Positions 49,601-58,669 of a DNA stretch of 64,000 bases are shown here, piece by piece. The notes under the pieces were generated by a model that ran no database searches, was not told the DNA's origin, and saw only the letters and a program-made list of their open reading frames with translations. The stretch spans positions 35,909,813 to 35,973,812 of the forward strand of contig NW_026622952.1 in NCBI RefSeq assembly GCF_023065955.2. The letters are read 5' to 3'. Source of the DNA: Ursus arctos. Its lineage: Eukaryota; Chordata; Mammalia; Carnivora; Ursidae. The number at the start of each line of letters is the position of its first letter. Within the stretch, counting starts at the first letter, position 1. The position numbers were made by a program, and so were the translations under genes.

Positions 49601-49987
49601 CCCAGTAATGAGCTAATGTATGTGAGACTCTCCATAAAATCCAGGACATGCTGAAAACCTATCTGACCATGGAACCCGCTCTGCCCAGGGAGCAGCTAGA
49701 GGGGCTCATGTGCTTTGGGGCTCACTCTGGAGATGGTATGGGAGGAGACAGGGGGGCGTGAACAGGTGGAAGGAGAAGGAAGATGAGAGCAAATACGACT
49801 TCCTCAAGAGAGACCGCTTGTTCTGAATGAAAATCGTTGAGCATTAGTCACACAAGTTCAGCAAATGCTTACTTGACACCTGTATACCCCTCTGGAAGCC
49901 TTCGTACAAGGTTGTGACATCATCGTAGAAACACACCAAAGGCTCATCACTATCCAGCAGTGGGGATCTCCGAGCACCATCGCTACC
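21521..49987 (-). CDS. ACSL1: ACSL1 coding region, exons 3-21 (5' end outside window)
   Basis: Long-chain-fatty-acid--CoA ligase 1 activates C12-C20 fatty acids with ATP and CoA to acyl-CoA at the ER and outer mitochondrial membrane, feeding beta-oxidation and lipid synthesis. Nineteen in-phase exons (one of two gate exons counted) total 1902 nt, i.e. 633 residues plus stop. Adding the roughly 65 residues of the human first coding exon gives 698, the human ACSL1 length from memory. Visible motifs (human-style numbering): the ATP/AMP P-loop TSGTTGNPKG (276-285), gate residue 326, YGQTE (458-462), TGD (538-540), DRKK (554-557) and the C-terminal TPTMK lysine (about 675). Residues match ACSL1 rather than ACSL3-6 paralogues, e.g. 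[12 protein letters not shown] and the C-terminal STIKV. All splice sites are GT-AG; I saw no stop or frameshift. The N-terminal membrane anchor exon lies beyond base 64000. Exon numbers assume the human layout, with exon 1 noncoding and the ATG in exon 2. Confidence 0.97.
21662..22010 (-). other. ACSL1: ACSL1 intron 20, nothing recognised
   Basis: 349-nt intron with no repeat or RNA seen. Confidence 0.6.
22011..22082 (-). CDS. ACSL1: ACSL1 exon 20
   Basis: 72 nt, 24 codons, phase 0 at both ends, starting DVKKAIL and ending PFEQ, residues about 629-652. Acceptor CCTAG and donor GTAAG are canonical. The intron separating it from exon 19 is only 95 nt. Confidence 0.96.
22178..22279 (-). CDS. 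ACSL1: ACSL1 exon 19
   Basis: 102 nt, 34 codons, phase 0, residues about 595-628. It starts [12 protein letters not shown] and ends ELCRNK, matching the ACSL1 C-terminal domain closely. The donor is AAG|GTAAGG. Confidence 0.96.
22563..22600 (+). repeat. (AT)n microsatellite
   Basis: About 19 uninterrupted AT units. Confidence 0.95.
22782..22957 (+). mobile_element. CAN SINE
   Basis: 18-bp duplication with one difference (22764-22781, AAGATTCTAGGTCAAAGA; 22958-22975). Confidence 0.95.
23569..23712 (-). CDS. ACSL1: ACSL1 exon 18 (second half of FACS signature)
   Basis: 144 nt, 48 codons, phase 0, residues about 547-594. It carries the second half of the fatty acyl-CoA synthetase signature, with DRKK (554-557) and LAQGEY (562-567). 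These residues contact the nucleotide and the hinge between the large and small domains in this family. Confidence 0.97.
23713..25235 (-). other. ACSL1: ACSL1 intron 17
   Basis: Contains an MIR copy at about 23790-23970 (GAGATGGAAACTAAGGCTTG, AACTTGCCCAAGGCCA). The rest is unassigned; a C run lies near 25140-25150. Confidence 0.6.
25236..25352 (-). CDS. ACSL1: ACSL1 exon 17 (first half of FACS signature)
   Basis: 117 nt, 39 codons, phase 0, residues about 508-546. It contains [12 protein letters not shown], the first half of the signature motif, whose Asp (about 540) binds ribose hydroxyls of AMP in the family. Donor GTAAG; the acceptor follows a pyrimidine-rich tract. Confidence 0.97.
25353..26313 (-). 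other. ACSL1: ACSL1 intron 16
   Basis: No repeat family recognised. It starts, in transcript direction, with a C15 tract (plus-strand G run 26288-26302). Confidence 0.6.
26288..26302 (+). repeat. G15 homopolymer near exon 16 donor
   Basis: C15 on the ACSL1 transcript, starting about 11 nt after the exon 16 donor. Confidence 0.85.
26314..26402 (-). CDS. ACSL1: ACSL1 exon 16
   Basis: 89 nt; completes a Gly codon split from exon 15, then 29 codons (about 479-507) beginning HVGAPMPC and ending GEGE. The donor GTGAGTG is followed about 10 nt into the intron by a 15-base C run on the transcribed strand. Confidence 0.96.
26935..27127 (+). mobile_element. CAN SINE
   Basis: Diverged head (GACGCCTGGTGGCTCAG), intact tail. 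Target-site duplication not clear. Confidence 0.9.
27204..27415 (+). mobile_element. CAN SINE, young subfamily
   Basis: 16-bp duplication with one difference (27188-27203, AAATTCTCTAGGCTGG; 27416-27431). Confidence 0.95.
28217..28289 (-). CDS. ACSL1: ACSL1 exon 15 (YGQTE motif)
   Basis: 73 nt, 24 codons plus one base, residues about 454-478. It carries YGQTE (458-462), the conserved adenine/Mg-ATP motif of AMP-forming ligases, followed by CTAGCC and PGDW as in ACSL1. Confidence 0.97.
28290..28967 (-). other. ACSL1: ACSL1 intron 14, nothing recognised
   Basis: 678-nt intron without recognised repeats. Confidence 0.55.
28968..29063 (-). CDS. ACSL1: ACSL1 exon 14
   Basis: 96 nt, 32 codons, phase 0, residues about 422-453. 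It begins SSLGGKVRL and contains [12 protein letters not shown], a conserved core strand and loop of the nucleotide site. Donor GTGAGG. Confidence 0.96.
29493..29805 (+). mobile_element. SINE-L1 chimeric insertion
   Basis: An older-type CAN SINE (to about 29717) is followed directly by about 88 bp of L1 3' end (CATTAAACACTACACCTGAC, CATGTTGGCTAACTGAATTT) and an A-rich tail. One 18-bp duplication with one difference brackets the whole (29475-29492 and 29806-29823). Lies in ACSL1 intron 13. Confidence 0.8.
30051..30185 (-). CDS. ACSL1: ACSL1 exon 13
   Basis: 135 nt, 45 codons, phase 0, residues about 377-421, beginning [12 protein letters not shown] and ending LIFHKIQ. The acceptor is CCGTCAG. 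An old L1 begins only about 35 nt upstream of the exon in transcript direction. Confidence 0.96.
30220..30910 (+). mobile_element. Old L1 3' part in ACSL1 intron 12
   Basis: ATAACAAGTGTTGGTGAGGA through GGAATACTACTTGGCCACTG to AATTCTACACTTAAAATGGG. Antisense to ACSL1; its edge is about 35 bp from the exon 13 acceptor. Confidence 0.85.
31215..31515 (+). mobile_element. MIR-like sequences
   Basis: Two MIR-type stretches, with CAGATGAGAAAACAGAGGCT and ACTGATGGGTAAAGC. Confidence 0.5.
31569..31703 (-). CDS. ACSL1: ACSL1 exon 12
   Basis: 135 nt, 45 codons, phase 0, residues about 332-376. It begins [13 protein letters not shown] and ends LLNRMFDR. It must be joinable to either gate exon, and the phase allows this. 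Confidence 0.96.
31704..33239 (-). other. ACSL1: ACSL1 intron 11
   Basis: Contains an L2 3' end at 32690-32770 (plus strand, GCTCAATAAATATTGGTTAA). The rest is unassigned. Confidence 0.6.
33240..33317 (-). CDS. ACSL1: ACSL1 alternative exon 11, Tyr-gate version
   Basis: 78 nt, 26 codons, phase 0 at both ends, ending [11 protein letters not shown]. The residue at the fatty-acid gate position (about 326) is Tyr. Acceptor TTACAG and donor GTAAGA are both good. Alternative Tyr-gate and Phe-gate exons are established for ACSL1 and ACSL6. This exon lies 71 bp downstream, in transcript direction, of the Phe-gate exon. Confidence 0.94.
33389..33466 (-). CDS. ACSL1: ACSL1 alternative exon 11, Phe-gate version
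   Basis: 78 nt, 26 codons, phase 0, containing [15 protein letters not shown]; the gate residue (about 326) is Phe. This is the form in the canonical 698-residue human protein. Acceptor TTACAG, donor GTAGGC. Length and phase equal the Tyr-gate exon, so the two can be swapped without a frameshift. Confidence 0.95.
33467..35865 (-). other. ACSL1: ACSL1 intron 10
   Basis: 2.4-kb intron. An LTR-like element lies at 34970-35370; nothing else recognised. AT-rich near the gate exons. Confidence 0.6.
34970..35370 (+). mobile_element. Old solo-LTR-like element, possibly MaLR type
   Basis: CAAGCCCTAACCCTCATGTG, GTGTCCTTGTAAGCAGAGG and TCTGTTGTTTAAGCCACTCA match a common mammalian repeat I take for an old LTR. 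No internal coding part is present. Family assignment uncertain. Confidence 0.5.
35866..35939 (-). CDS. ACSL1: ACSL1 exon 10
   Basis: 74 nt; completes Gly 281, then 24 codons (282-305) starting [11 protein letters not shown] and ending VKITE. It supplies the second half of the ATP-binding P-loop. Donor GTAAAC. Confidence 0.96.
35940..36456 (-). other. ACSL1: ACSL1 intron 9, nothing recognised
   Basis: 517-nt intron without recognised repeats. Confidence 0.55.
36457..36508 (-). CDS. ACSL1: ACSL1 exon 9 (P-loop first half)
   Basis: 52 nt, 17 codons plus one base, residues about 264-281. It contains ICFTSGTTG, the first half of the AMP-binding P-loop, so this catalytic motif is split by the intron at 35940-36456. 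Donor GTAAGT. Confidence 0.95.
36673..36705 (-). CDS. ACSL1: ACSL1 exon 8, 33-nt microexon
   Basis: 33 nt, 11 codons ([11 protein letters not shown]), phase 0, residues about 253-263. Acceptor ATTTAG and donor GTAAAT. The sequence matches the linker just before the P-loop domain in human ACSL1. The intron to exon 9 is only 164 nt. Confidence 0.93.
36706..39587 (-). other. ACSL1: ACSL1 intron 7
   Basis: 2.9-kb intron, AT-rich, with an A15 run near 37210, a possible old L1 3' end near 38050-38230 and a short (GT)n region near 38510-38560. No further exon seen. Confidence 0.55.
39588..39766 (-). CDS. ACSL1: ACSL1 exon 7
   Basis: 179 nt; completes an Ala codon, then 59 codons (about 194-252) starting [12 protein letters not shown] and ending ISMKAME. 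This is the longest internal exon in the window. Donor GTGAGC. Confidence 0.96.
39902..40100 (+). mobile_element. CAN SINE
   Basis: Perfect 14-bp duplication TAAACATAAAATCC (39888-39901 and 40101-40114). It lies 100 bp from exon 6. Confidence 0.96.
40200..40299 (-). CDS. ACSL1: ACSL1 exon 6
   Basis: 100 nt, 33 codons plus one base, residues about 160-193, beginning [12 protein letters not shown] and ending YIVNK. Acceptor CATTTAG, donor GTATGT. Confidence 0.96.
40300..42981 (-). other. ACSL1: ACSL1 intron 5
   Basis: Contains an L2 3' end (41480-41660, plus strand, GGTGCTCAATAAACATTTAT), an antisense L1 (42500-42828) and L2/MIR-like sequence near 40420-40900. Confidence 0.6.
42500..42828 (-). 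mobile_element. L1 3' end, antisense
   Basis: T-rich start, then TTCAATTAACATATAATGTA, AATGCCCATCACCCAGTTAC and CACATATCAGTGAGATCATA, the reverse of L1 3' UTR. Same sense as ACSL1; about 150 bp from exon 5. Confidence 0.85.
42982..43083 (-). CDS. ACSL1: ACSL1 exon 5
   Basis: 102 nt, 34 codons, phase 0, residues about 126-159, starting [12 protein letters not shown] and ending GIFAQNRPE. Acceptor TTCTAG, donor GTATTG. Confidence 0.96.
43084..45636 (-). other. ACSL1: ACSL1 intron 4
   Basis: MIR-like sequence at about 45130-45265 (CAGCTGTGACCTCGAGCGAG); an ATT/GAT triplet tract near 43400-43430. No exon or RNA seen. Confidence 0.55.
45637..45701 (-). CDS. ACSL1: ACSL1 exon 4
   Basis: 65 nt; completes an Asn codon, then 21 codons (about 105-125) containing [16 protein letters not shown]. 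The acceptor is preceded by a long T-rich tract; donor GTGAGT. This segment is diagnostic for ACSL1 among paralogues. Confidence 0.96.
45937..46113 (+). mobile_element. CAN SINE
   Basis: Full-length; imperfect flanking duplication (AGGACATGAAG versus AGGATATGAGG). Confidence 0.93.
47240..47440. mobile_element. hAT-type DNA transposon fragment
   Basis: AGGGATTGGCAATATATACG and CTATCTGGCCCTTTACAGAA belong to the same family as the element at 1-318. Confidence 0.65.
47490..47645 (-). mobile_element. L1 3' end, antisense
   Basis: TTCAATGAACTAACATATCA and ATAATACCCAGTGCTCTCCA are reverse L1 3' UTR, truncated. Confidence 0.75.
47934..48142 (+). mobile_element. CAN SINE
   Basis: Perfect 13-bp duplication AAGCTTAGAATAA (47921-47933 and 48143-48155). 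Confidence 0.96.
49873..49987 (-). CDS. ACSL1: ACSL1 exon 3 (first exon seen here)
   Basis: 115 nt, 38 codons plus one base, residues about 66-104, beginning [12 protein letters not shown] and ending RGIQVS. Acceptor TTCCACAG in phase 0, donor GTAAGC. The preceding exon, which should encode the start codon and transmembrane anchor, was not found between 49988 and 64000. Confidence 0.95.
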
Positions 49988-52900
49988 CTGTGGAAAGAGA
50001 AAGAAGCATGAGCCTGTTAGAGGAAAACGTTAAAAATAAAAAGGCTAACACGCATGCCCACCAGGCCCTCCACGAGGCCCCTGAAGGGGAGCTGCTCAGT
50101 ACTTGTTGAGTGAACGGAAGTGCAGGATTTGCTAGGAGAACTCATTCGCCTGGGGTCAAGTGCAGGCTTCAGAAAATCAAGGCTAAGACCAAATGGCTGT
50201 CAGAGGGTCCCACCTCGGAGCAGGGGTCTGGCTGGATAAGGTTGAAGAGAGCAGGAGGCCTGGAAACCTGCGACCACCACACATGCCGTGAGCATCCTCA
50301 AACCTCTACCAACCACAGCACAGGAGACCGAGGGGGCGCCAGCTCTCACGGAAAGGACACATCACTCAGCACAACTTCCATCATGTTATGTATTTTCCTT
50401 TTGAGATTACGTCCACTGTTTTATCTCTGTGTCAACAGCAGTGTAACCTGTTAGGAACTTTGGATTCTCACCCAGCATCTAATGGTCACAATCACCAGCT
50501 ACAAAGGTATGGGGTGCAGGGACATGTCTACACTGCTTTGATTCGCTGCGCTTAGAGGCGCACCAACTTGATACCACTGTGCATCCTTCTCTACGGGGTC
50601 TTCGCTGGTTGGTGAGAAAAGCGCACCTGCTACCCACAACTCCTAACTCGTAGCAGAGGCCATTGTAAGAGGTAGTAGCTTTCAGCCTGTGAGCTGCGCA
50701 GCCCTCTGGGGCCACAGAGATACCGAGGGTCCAGATATCCATAGACTTCCAGGCATTCTTTAGAAACTGATAAATAAAAGCTTAACTACTATGATGTCAG
50801 AGCCGACGATTTCTTTTTTCTTCCTCCCTTCCTTCCTTTCTTCTTCTTCTTTTTTTTTTTTTTTTTTTAATCTCAGAGAGGGGTCTTCACATTTGCAATG
50901 GTCAGGAAACACTCTCTCAGGGAGACCAGACGAGGATACAAGAACTTCTGGTATGACAAGCAAGGACCATGCACAAGTGAGAGAGATCGTTTCTAGCGTG
51001 AGGTTTGAAGAAAGCAGACAGGAAAGCCTTCATGAAGAAGGAGCCAAGGGCTGGGTCTGAGACCGCAGAGACTGAGCAGAGGCAGAGCTGATGGAGACAC
51101 AGATGCATTCCAGGGGAGGAACCAACACGGAGACCCTTTAAAGGTCATGACTGCCAGACAGATTTTGATGGATCCTTTTTCTTCTGCTGCTGCTTTTTGT
51201 TGTTGTTGTTGTTTATTTGTTGCTGTTGTTGTTTTTAGGATTTAGGAAGGATTCTTCATATCTCCTACAAGCTCTCCCCCCAACCAATTTATCATGTATA
51301 TATTTCAAAAAAAGCAGCAGTAACAGAAGTGTATTAAGAAAAAAAAATGACTAGCCCTTATTATCAGTTCAATGAGTTCCTTGTAGACTTTTTTCTATGC
51401 TTTCCATTTATAGAAACTCTTTCACTATCTACTATGTACTAAATATGTGTTTGACACTTGATCTAAAGCTACTAATAGTTTTCTGGAATAAGGATCACCC
51501 AGTGGTATATTCTACTCAGCATCCCAGTCTTCTTTACATTGGCACACACTTTCTAATACCTGCAGCCATGATTCCAAACAGAGTTATTAATTATAACACA
51601 CTCCTTTATAAAGCAAAGAAGTTATTCTTTGTGTGTGTACAATGGTGGGGAAATCTCTGCTCTGTGGAATCATGCATTATTATTTCCTAGTCTCTGAGTC
51701 TGTTTGCTTGTCTGCAGAATGGGGATACCATGTGTCCACATTCAGGGTTATCTTTAGCTGAACAAAACTGGTCTTATGAAATAGGAGTATGTAGAATACT
51801 ACTCAGACACCCTATAACATGCCCTAACTACGATGCCAGTCCTGCTGAGCCTGTATCTTTTCTTCAACAAATACTCGGATTAAAATTCAGAAGCAATTTT
51901 GTGGCTTTATAGTAAGCACTGGAAGCCTTTTCAATCCAGGAAGCCACCCACCAAAAAGAGCCAGGGCATCACGGCTAAGGTAGGAGAAAAAGGAGCAAGG
52001 GATGGAGTGACAGAAAATGGGAAAGAAAAAAAAGCTAAGAAAAGAGGTGTGCCTGGTAGAGAGGAGCGGACGGCTGCAAGTAACTGCCTCCTGGCCCCCA
52101 GCCCAGCCCAGCCCAGCCCAGCGCACTCTGCCTATCAAGCCTGGCCAGGAGGCACAGGCAGCCTGGTAGCCCAGACAGGTCCTCAGGACCTCAGCTTAGG
52201 ATGGGGCCTCCTACACCTCTTGTCCTGACATTCGTTCATGCGTAGCTTCACTTAGCCGTTTCTCTGCAAAAGCATCACTGCCCTCCCCAAGCATTCCACT
52301 GAGAACTCCTACAGCTGTCAAAGGGGCAGAGGGGAATCAGGTGAATAAGACACAGAGCTTTTTCCAAAGGAACCTGAGTCTTATCCTTACATCCCCAGAG
52401 GGGCTCCACGGAGCACTGGCTGAGCAAAGAGCAAGCAGGAAGTCAGAATGAACAGACAGGAGTAGCCTGGAATCTTCGGAGCACAGGCTCGTCCTCAAGA
52501 CGAGGTCCGCAAAGGAAGGTCTGGGGAACACCAGGGCCTTCTAATGAAAGCAAATCAGCTCGCCCTTCAGCAGATCTACTGAATCAGAAACTCTGGGGGA
52601 GTGACCCAGCAGCTGTAGCAAGCCCTCCAGGGGATTCTGGGGCATGCGGAAGTGAGAACCACTCGCCTGGAGAGAAGTACTGAAAATCGGAATAATGCTT
52701 CAAAAGAAATCTACAAGAAGCGGGTAAGCAACATGAAGAATGGGTGGAGGGGAAAGGGACTCCAGAAAAATGTACTCATGAGGGCCTGGGTGAGGGCAGT
52801 GGCAAGTGAGAATGGGAAGAAGGGTGACAGCAGAAGTAGGAAGGGTTAATGAAGGGGATCTGGCCAGTCACTGGGTCTAAGGAAGGAGATCTAAAAACAG

Positions 52901-54315
52901 TAGTTCCATTTAATCAAAAATAGAAGACCGGACATGGGGGCCAGGTTTGAGAAGAGAGTCAGTTTAGCTTTGGATATATGGAGACCATATCCCTTTCAAG
53001 ATAGTAGTTCAACCTCCCAGTTCCTATTTTGAGAATCGCTGCTCTAGAGTATAATTTTATAACAAACTTTTGGTTAAATAATTCTATAATTAAGGTTAAT
53101 TTTTGTGTGGTATACAATCCTCAAAACTTTGAGAAACATGGAGGTAAACAGCCAAATCCAAGCTAAAGAAGTTAATTATATCCCTAACAGCCATCAACTT
53201 GACAAAGTAACCTGAAGACAAGATATTTATTATTATTCTAATTAGCAATTAGAATACTTAGCAAAGGTGTGAAGATGAAGCAATAACTGAGCTCTATGCC
53301 AAAAAGGCACCCATTTAAGGCATAGGTGAAACTGGGCAAAAAGTCACGCTGTCACTTACTTGTAATATACTCTGTAATTTCAAGAGAGGAGTCTGAGTGA
53401 AAGGGGAGCGGGGGTGGGGGGGGCCCACTAAGCAAAGATTTGTGCTTTGAAATTTGTTGCTCTTTGATGTGCATATGTCCTATTCTTCTTGAACAAAAAT
53501 GTTATTTGTAAACACTGGGTGTTAGCAACCTTAATTATACCTACAAAGGGGAGGGACTGCACTCCGAGTGTCAGGAATCACAGCTCGCACAACTGAGTTC
53601 AAATGTCTATATATGCTACAAACTTGAGCCATTTCAAAAGGAGGGTATTTCATTACAGGGTCATACAAGTACATGTCACTATTTCTAGGAACACCTACTT
53701 AAATGAAAAAAAATACTTCTGGAATTCTGAGTCAAACACACGACAGTCACATCAGTGGTCCTGAGTCCATTCTGCAACATCTGTATAAGCTAAGGTTCCT
53801 CTTGAGGTCAGTCTCCCCACGTGGGCTGAATTAGGAAATGAAAGTTCAAGTTCCACGCGGGACCAGTAAGGGCAAGACCACAGTGGACATCTGTGTATCT
53901 GTGGTTCCCAAGACCAGAACCTTTGCCAATACTGGCCCTTGCTCCCGCTTTCTGAAAGTTCATTTTATGACACGGGACTTTTACAAAAGACCCACATCAG
54001 TACCTGTTCTCACTAACTGGAAGAAATCTGGAGAGGAGTTTCGCATTTATCCAAAAAGGAGTTTTGTGTTTATGTTGGTCTTTTGTAAAAGGGAAGTGGC
54101 ATAACTTGAACTCTTGGAAAGTGGGGGACACTCTTGCTTTATGCCATTGAGGCTTACAAAAGCTTTCACAGGGGCGCGCTACTTTTGGATAGCAGAGGAA
54201 ACCTGTATTTGACAAAAAGGACTCTTGATGTGAGAGTCCTTTTGCGCATGCTCCTATTTAAATGCAAAAAGGGAATTACATCCTTGAGGATTTCTGGGCG
54301 ATAGAAAGACCCAGG

Positions 54316-54519
54316 GGGCACCTGGGTGGCACAGCGGTTGGGCGGCTGCCTTCGGCTCAGGGTGTGATCCTGGTGTTATGGGATCGAGCCCCACATCAGG
54401 CTCCTCCGCTATGAGCCTGCTTCTTCCTCTCCCACTCCTCCTGCTTGTGTTCCCTCTCTCGCTGGCTGTCTCTCTCTGTCAAATAAATAAATAAAATCTT
54501 TAAAAAAAAAAAAAAAAAC
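54316..54519 (+). mobile_element. CAN SINE, young subfamily
   Basis: GGTGGCACAGCGGTT head; flanks share AGACCCAGG-like duplication. Confidence 0.94.
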
Positions 54520-55850
54520 AGACAGACAGACCCAGGCTTTATAAACTGGTCTCATTCATCTCAATCTAGAAAATGGGTATCTGCAGGCCAAGACATTCAA
54601 GTTCCCCTTGTGTCACTACTGTTTACTCTCGCTAAGGGGGGAGAGGCAGGAAGAGGAAGGGAGACGAGAGGGAAGGAGAACTGTGTAGCTTGAAAGGAAA
54701 CTGTTGACAACGCAGCTGGATTTTAGTGTTAAATCCATCTCCAGGGGGAAAAGCAGCAGGTAGAATCACAGCCCTGGGGGCATAGTTTTTTGTGTTGCTT
54801 TTTGGGGATTGTTGTTGGGTTTTTTTGTTTTATTTTGCTTTTTTTTTTTTTCCTGTTGCCAATAGCCTCCATGTGAAATACTCTTCCCAGCACTTACATT
54901 TTTACATGCAACTTACCCTGCCCAGAACCACCACTGTCTGCTTTTCGGGCACAAAAACCACTCTTCCATCCAGTGACCTCTTAGAGAGACTCTCTGGCCA
55001 TCGAGTCTCATTTCCAGCAACACTAGATCTTTGCTATATTGAACCAGGGCCTTTAAAGGCCTGTCAGTCAGTGACCTTCCCAAACATACTTCCTGAACGC
55101 TAACAGACAGGACGTCCAAAACACACTTAGACTCCCCATGATATGATAAACTGTCTATGTCCCAGCATAACGGGGAACCCTCAGGCTCACTGCTCACGCT
55201 CACCACTGACCTCGCTGACTTCCTGAGATCCTTTATGCCCAGAGAGGAAAGAAAGGGCAGAACCCTCACGTCACCATCAGTGTGGGTTCTGTCATCTGAG
55301 TGCAGGAACAATGGAGGCTAAGTGAATATTTCCTGAGCGCCTGCTACATGCCAGCCGCTCTGCAGGTGAGAAAACAGCCCCAGAGGGAGGCTTTGGCAAG
55401 ACATCTAAAATGTCCTGGACCCAGCTCCATGGACACCCAGTACGGTAAGAGGTTTCTGTGGATCGCAAGCAGGTTCAAACTCACCCACACGCTGCTCGTC
55501 TCCATCTTCGAAGAGCCAGGCCCAGATGACCAGTGGCCGACGCGCTTTTTTGGTTCCTCAACACTTTCCCTTCATCCTCAGAAGGACTTCCATTTCACCC
55601 TCGAGTTTCCTACTTCCTGAACCCCCGCTCTCCCAAGAGGAGGATGTGTGCCTCAGTGGGGGGCAGGGGCTGGCACAGTACTTAGAAACTCTAGTTCTGT
55701 GCAGCCAAGCACATTTCAGTGTCATCACCAGGGGAAGTCTCACCAACCACAGAAGGGAAAATAGCACCCTCCCACCTCCGTGAGAGGGAAGAAAGTCTGG
55801 AGGCACCAAATCCAAATCCCCACAAACACACGTTGTTCCAGCAAAACAAA

Positions 55851-55988
55851 ACTGCCCGCGGCATCTCTACGTGCCTGCCGTCTAGAATACGCGAGACTGC
55901 CCGCGGCATCTCTACGTGCCTGCCGTCTAGAATACGCGAGACTGCCCGCGGCATCTCTACGTGCCTGCCGTCTAGAATACGCGAGACG
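55851..55988. repeat. 45-bp minisatellite, three units
   Basis: Units at 55854-55898, 55899-55943 and 55944-55988 are identical except for the last base of unit 3. Each has six CpGs (in CCGCGG, TACGTG, GCCGTC, TACGCGAG). Period 45 keeps frames open on both strands. Confidence 0.95.
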
Positions 55989-57514
55989 CTCTGCTCCACT
56001 TCCGACTATTCTAAAGGGAACCAGCGTCTATCTCTCATCCACGGCTGGCCTTCTAGACATGAATGTGAGAAGGAGGGATTTTTGTCGAGAGCCTCAGAAA
56101 GTTTACATTCGTCATTTTTCATTTGGCACGAGTTGACCCTGCCTGTGGGAGGAGGCTATTTTTAAATTTAAATAAATATTCCAGCACACACTTCTGTCAT
56201 TTATGAAAACACACACTCCCTGCTTAATGAAGCTCTGAGAGGCAGCGTCCTTTGTACAAAATCACACTGCGTTGTCAGACCTGCTCTACCGTATTCCTAT
56301 TCAGTGAATGTATTAAGCTTTTACTGCCCGGTTAAATGGAACCCAGAAATAAATTTTTCTAAAACAATCATCTTTCTTTCTTTGAATTCCTAAAGGCAGC
56401 TACTTAATACGTCTGTGGCCTGGTCTTGGCACGGAGATCAGAAACGGCCTTCAGTTCCGTCATGCCCGCCCTTCGCTTTGCAGCCCACTCATCCCCCCAC
56501 CGCTGCCCCATGACCAGCACCACCTCATTCAAAACCCTGGTCACTTTCAGTGAGTAGAGGAGCTAAAACCACAGGGAAGCTCAGTTAAGTTTCTGACAAT
56601 ATGAGTCTAGTTAAGAAAAAGTAATTAGCAAGGTGTTTCATACTTTGTTATGAAGAAGCCTGTAGTCTTAGGAGAGGTGCTAAAGTTACCGCAAAGTAGG
56701 AAAATGCTGATGTTTGCACACCCCCAGAATAATACGTCTAAACAAAAACACCCCCCCAAATACGTGCTCTCCATCCAGTCCCACTGCCCCGACTGCTAGG
56801 ACCACTTGCTGAAAATGCCCTCAGATGCCGTAACGCTTCAGAAAAACGTGTTTGAAAGCTCTGAGCACCACAGCAGCCAAGCTGCTATGGATAAAATTAA
56901 AAAGGCAAATTGTGTACATCTTTGTTTGACCACACGTACAATTATTTTACAGTCAGACCAGGGAAGCATGGGCAGTGGGCGAGTACTGACCAGAAACCTG
57001 CAATTGCAAATGGCAAGTAAATGAAGGTTAATGCCCCCAAATGGGAATTTACACAAGTACTATTGACAGGTATGAAGCCAGGAGATTCTCCGAAAGTCCC
57101 ACCCATACTTCCAGTCAACCATTCCAAGTCTTCCCAGGGATGAGAATTCTGTTTTTATTTATGTTTTCTACTTACAAATGACTGCAGAAACAACTGGACT
57201 GTTCCTAATATTCCTCCTTTCCTCTTCATGCTCCCCGCTACCTCCCACCGGCTTCAAATTCGTGAGTCTAACATCCCCTCTTGCAGGTGCTCTGCCACAG
57301 ACCGCCAGGTGGGCGGCCATGGTTCCACCATCCAAATGCACCTGCCTTTCCCAGAAAACATCTCTTTCTGCTCTGCCCTGGCAGCTCCCATGCGGACCCT
57401 CTCTGCGCCTCTGCCTTATGGCGATGTTTGCCCCTTCCCTGCTGGACACAGTGCCCCCACTCAGAACCAGCCCCAGCCATTCAAGTCCAGCGCATTGCCA
57501 TTCTTTGCCTTTTG

Positions 57515-57880
57515 TTTTTTTCAGCTTTACTGAGGTGTCATTGATAAAACCATGAGGCCCCTAGAGTGTACCTAGAGTGTACGTCTACACTGTGAAAAGA
57601 TTCTCACCATGGAGTCATTAACACTCCATCACCTCACAGATTTACATTTTCTTCTTCAGTGAAAACACTTCAGTCCTACTCTCTTAGCGAATTTCAACTG
57701 TACAGTGCAGTGTTCTCAACCACGGTCGCCATGTTCCAGGTGAGCGCCTCAGACCTTGCTCAGCTGGCAGCTGACAGTTTAGGCCCTTTTCTCCCTATAC
57801 TCCCACCCCCAGCCCCGGGCAACCACCCTTCTCCTCACTGCTTCTATGAGTCAGCTTCTCTGGGTCATTTTCACTCTTTG
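57515..57880. mobile_element. Old L1 fragment
   Basis: AGCTTTACTGAGGTGTCATT, CATCACCTCACAGATTTACA and CCCGGGCAACCACCCTTCTC are typical of old L1 noncoding sequence. Probably antisense to the L1; not certain. Confidence 0.6.
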
Positions 57881-58669
57881 AATTGCCAATGTCATTACCC
57901 CAGAGGCAGGCAGTTTGTCTGTGCAAGTCCTATGTGAGTCTTTGTCAAAACTTAAAACCACGCTATCTATTCAGTGTTGCTTCCACAGGCCAGAGATATT
58001 CCATTTAGTTTGCCCCTTTCAGAGTTCTTAGCAGAGAGTGAACCAGAGCTCCAGCTTCAGGGCATGAGAACAAGTGGCTTTAAGGACACTCCTCGCCCTC
58101 TGCCAGGGACAGACGGAGTCCTTGGCGGTACTGCCCTCCGACCAGCAAGCTGCATGAGGCCAGCAGCCTCTTCTTCCCCGGGACGGGGCACACATTGCTT
58201 GGCCGATGCGCAAGTGCTTCTGAATGGATGCCTGTCAGATAATTACTCTGTGACTCACGGAGGATTAAATCCAGAGTGTCACCTCCACCATATGAGACCG
58301 TCTGGAGCACAAGACTAAAACGCTACAGCAAGCTGCTAACCATATATAGCCCACCATGTGGACGGGTCAATCTCAAGCTTTCATGCCGAAGAGCCAGCCA
58401 GCGAGCATGCGCCTGAATGTCATTAGATCACCTGGTGTGAAAGTCATCCAACTTAGACAAGATGAGTGATATCCAAAGAACCGGTTCTGCATCTTGAAAG
58501 ATATGAACCCACACTGGAACCAAGGAGCTGTAACTAACAAGTTTAAACAGTGAATCTGTTATAGACTAATTGGTTTAGTTGCCAGAGGTAAATTTGAAAC
58601 GAAGTTGTGATATTCTCAAAATGAAGTCTCAAAAAGACTGTGGGCTTATTGGTATAAAAAAGTTTTTTT

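Larger units (their letters stand above)
45702..49872 (-). other. ACSL1: ACSL1 intron 3
   Basis: 4.2-kb intron holding two CAN SINEs, an antisense L1 piece, a hAT-type fragment (47240-47440), an A/G-rich tract (46622-46678) and L2/MIR-like sequence near 48950-49300. Confidence 0.6.

Noticed and set aside
55719..56165. Open frames of 100-148 codons on both strands over the minisatellite
   Set aside because: They are produced by three 45-bp units (15 codons each) and have no gene structure.
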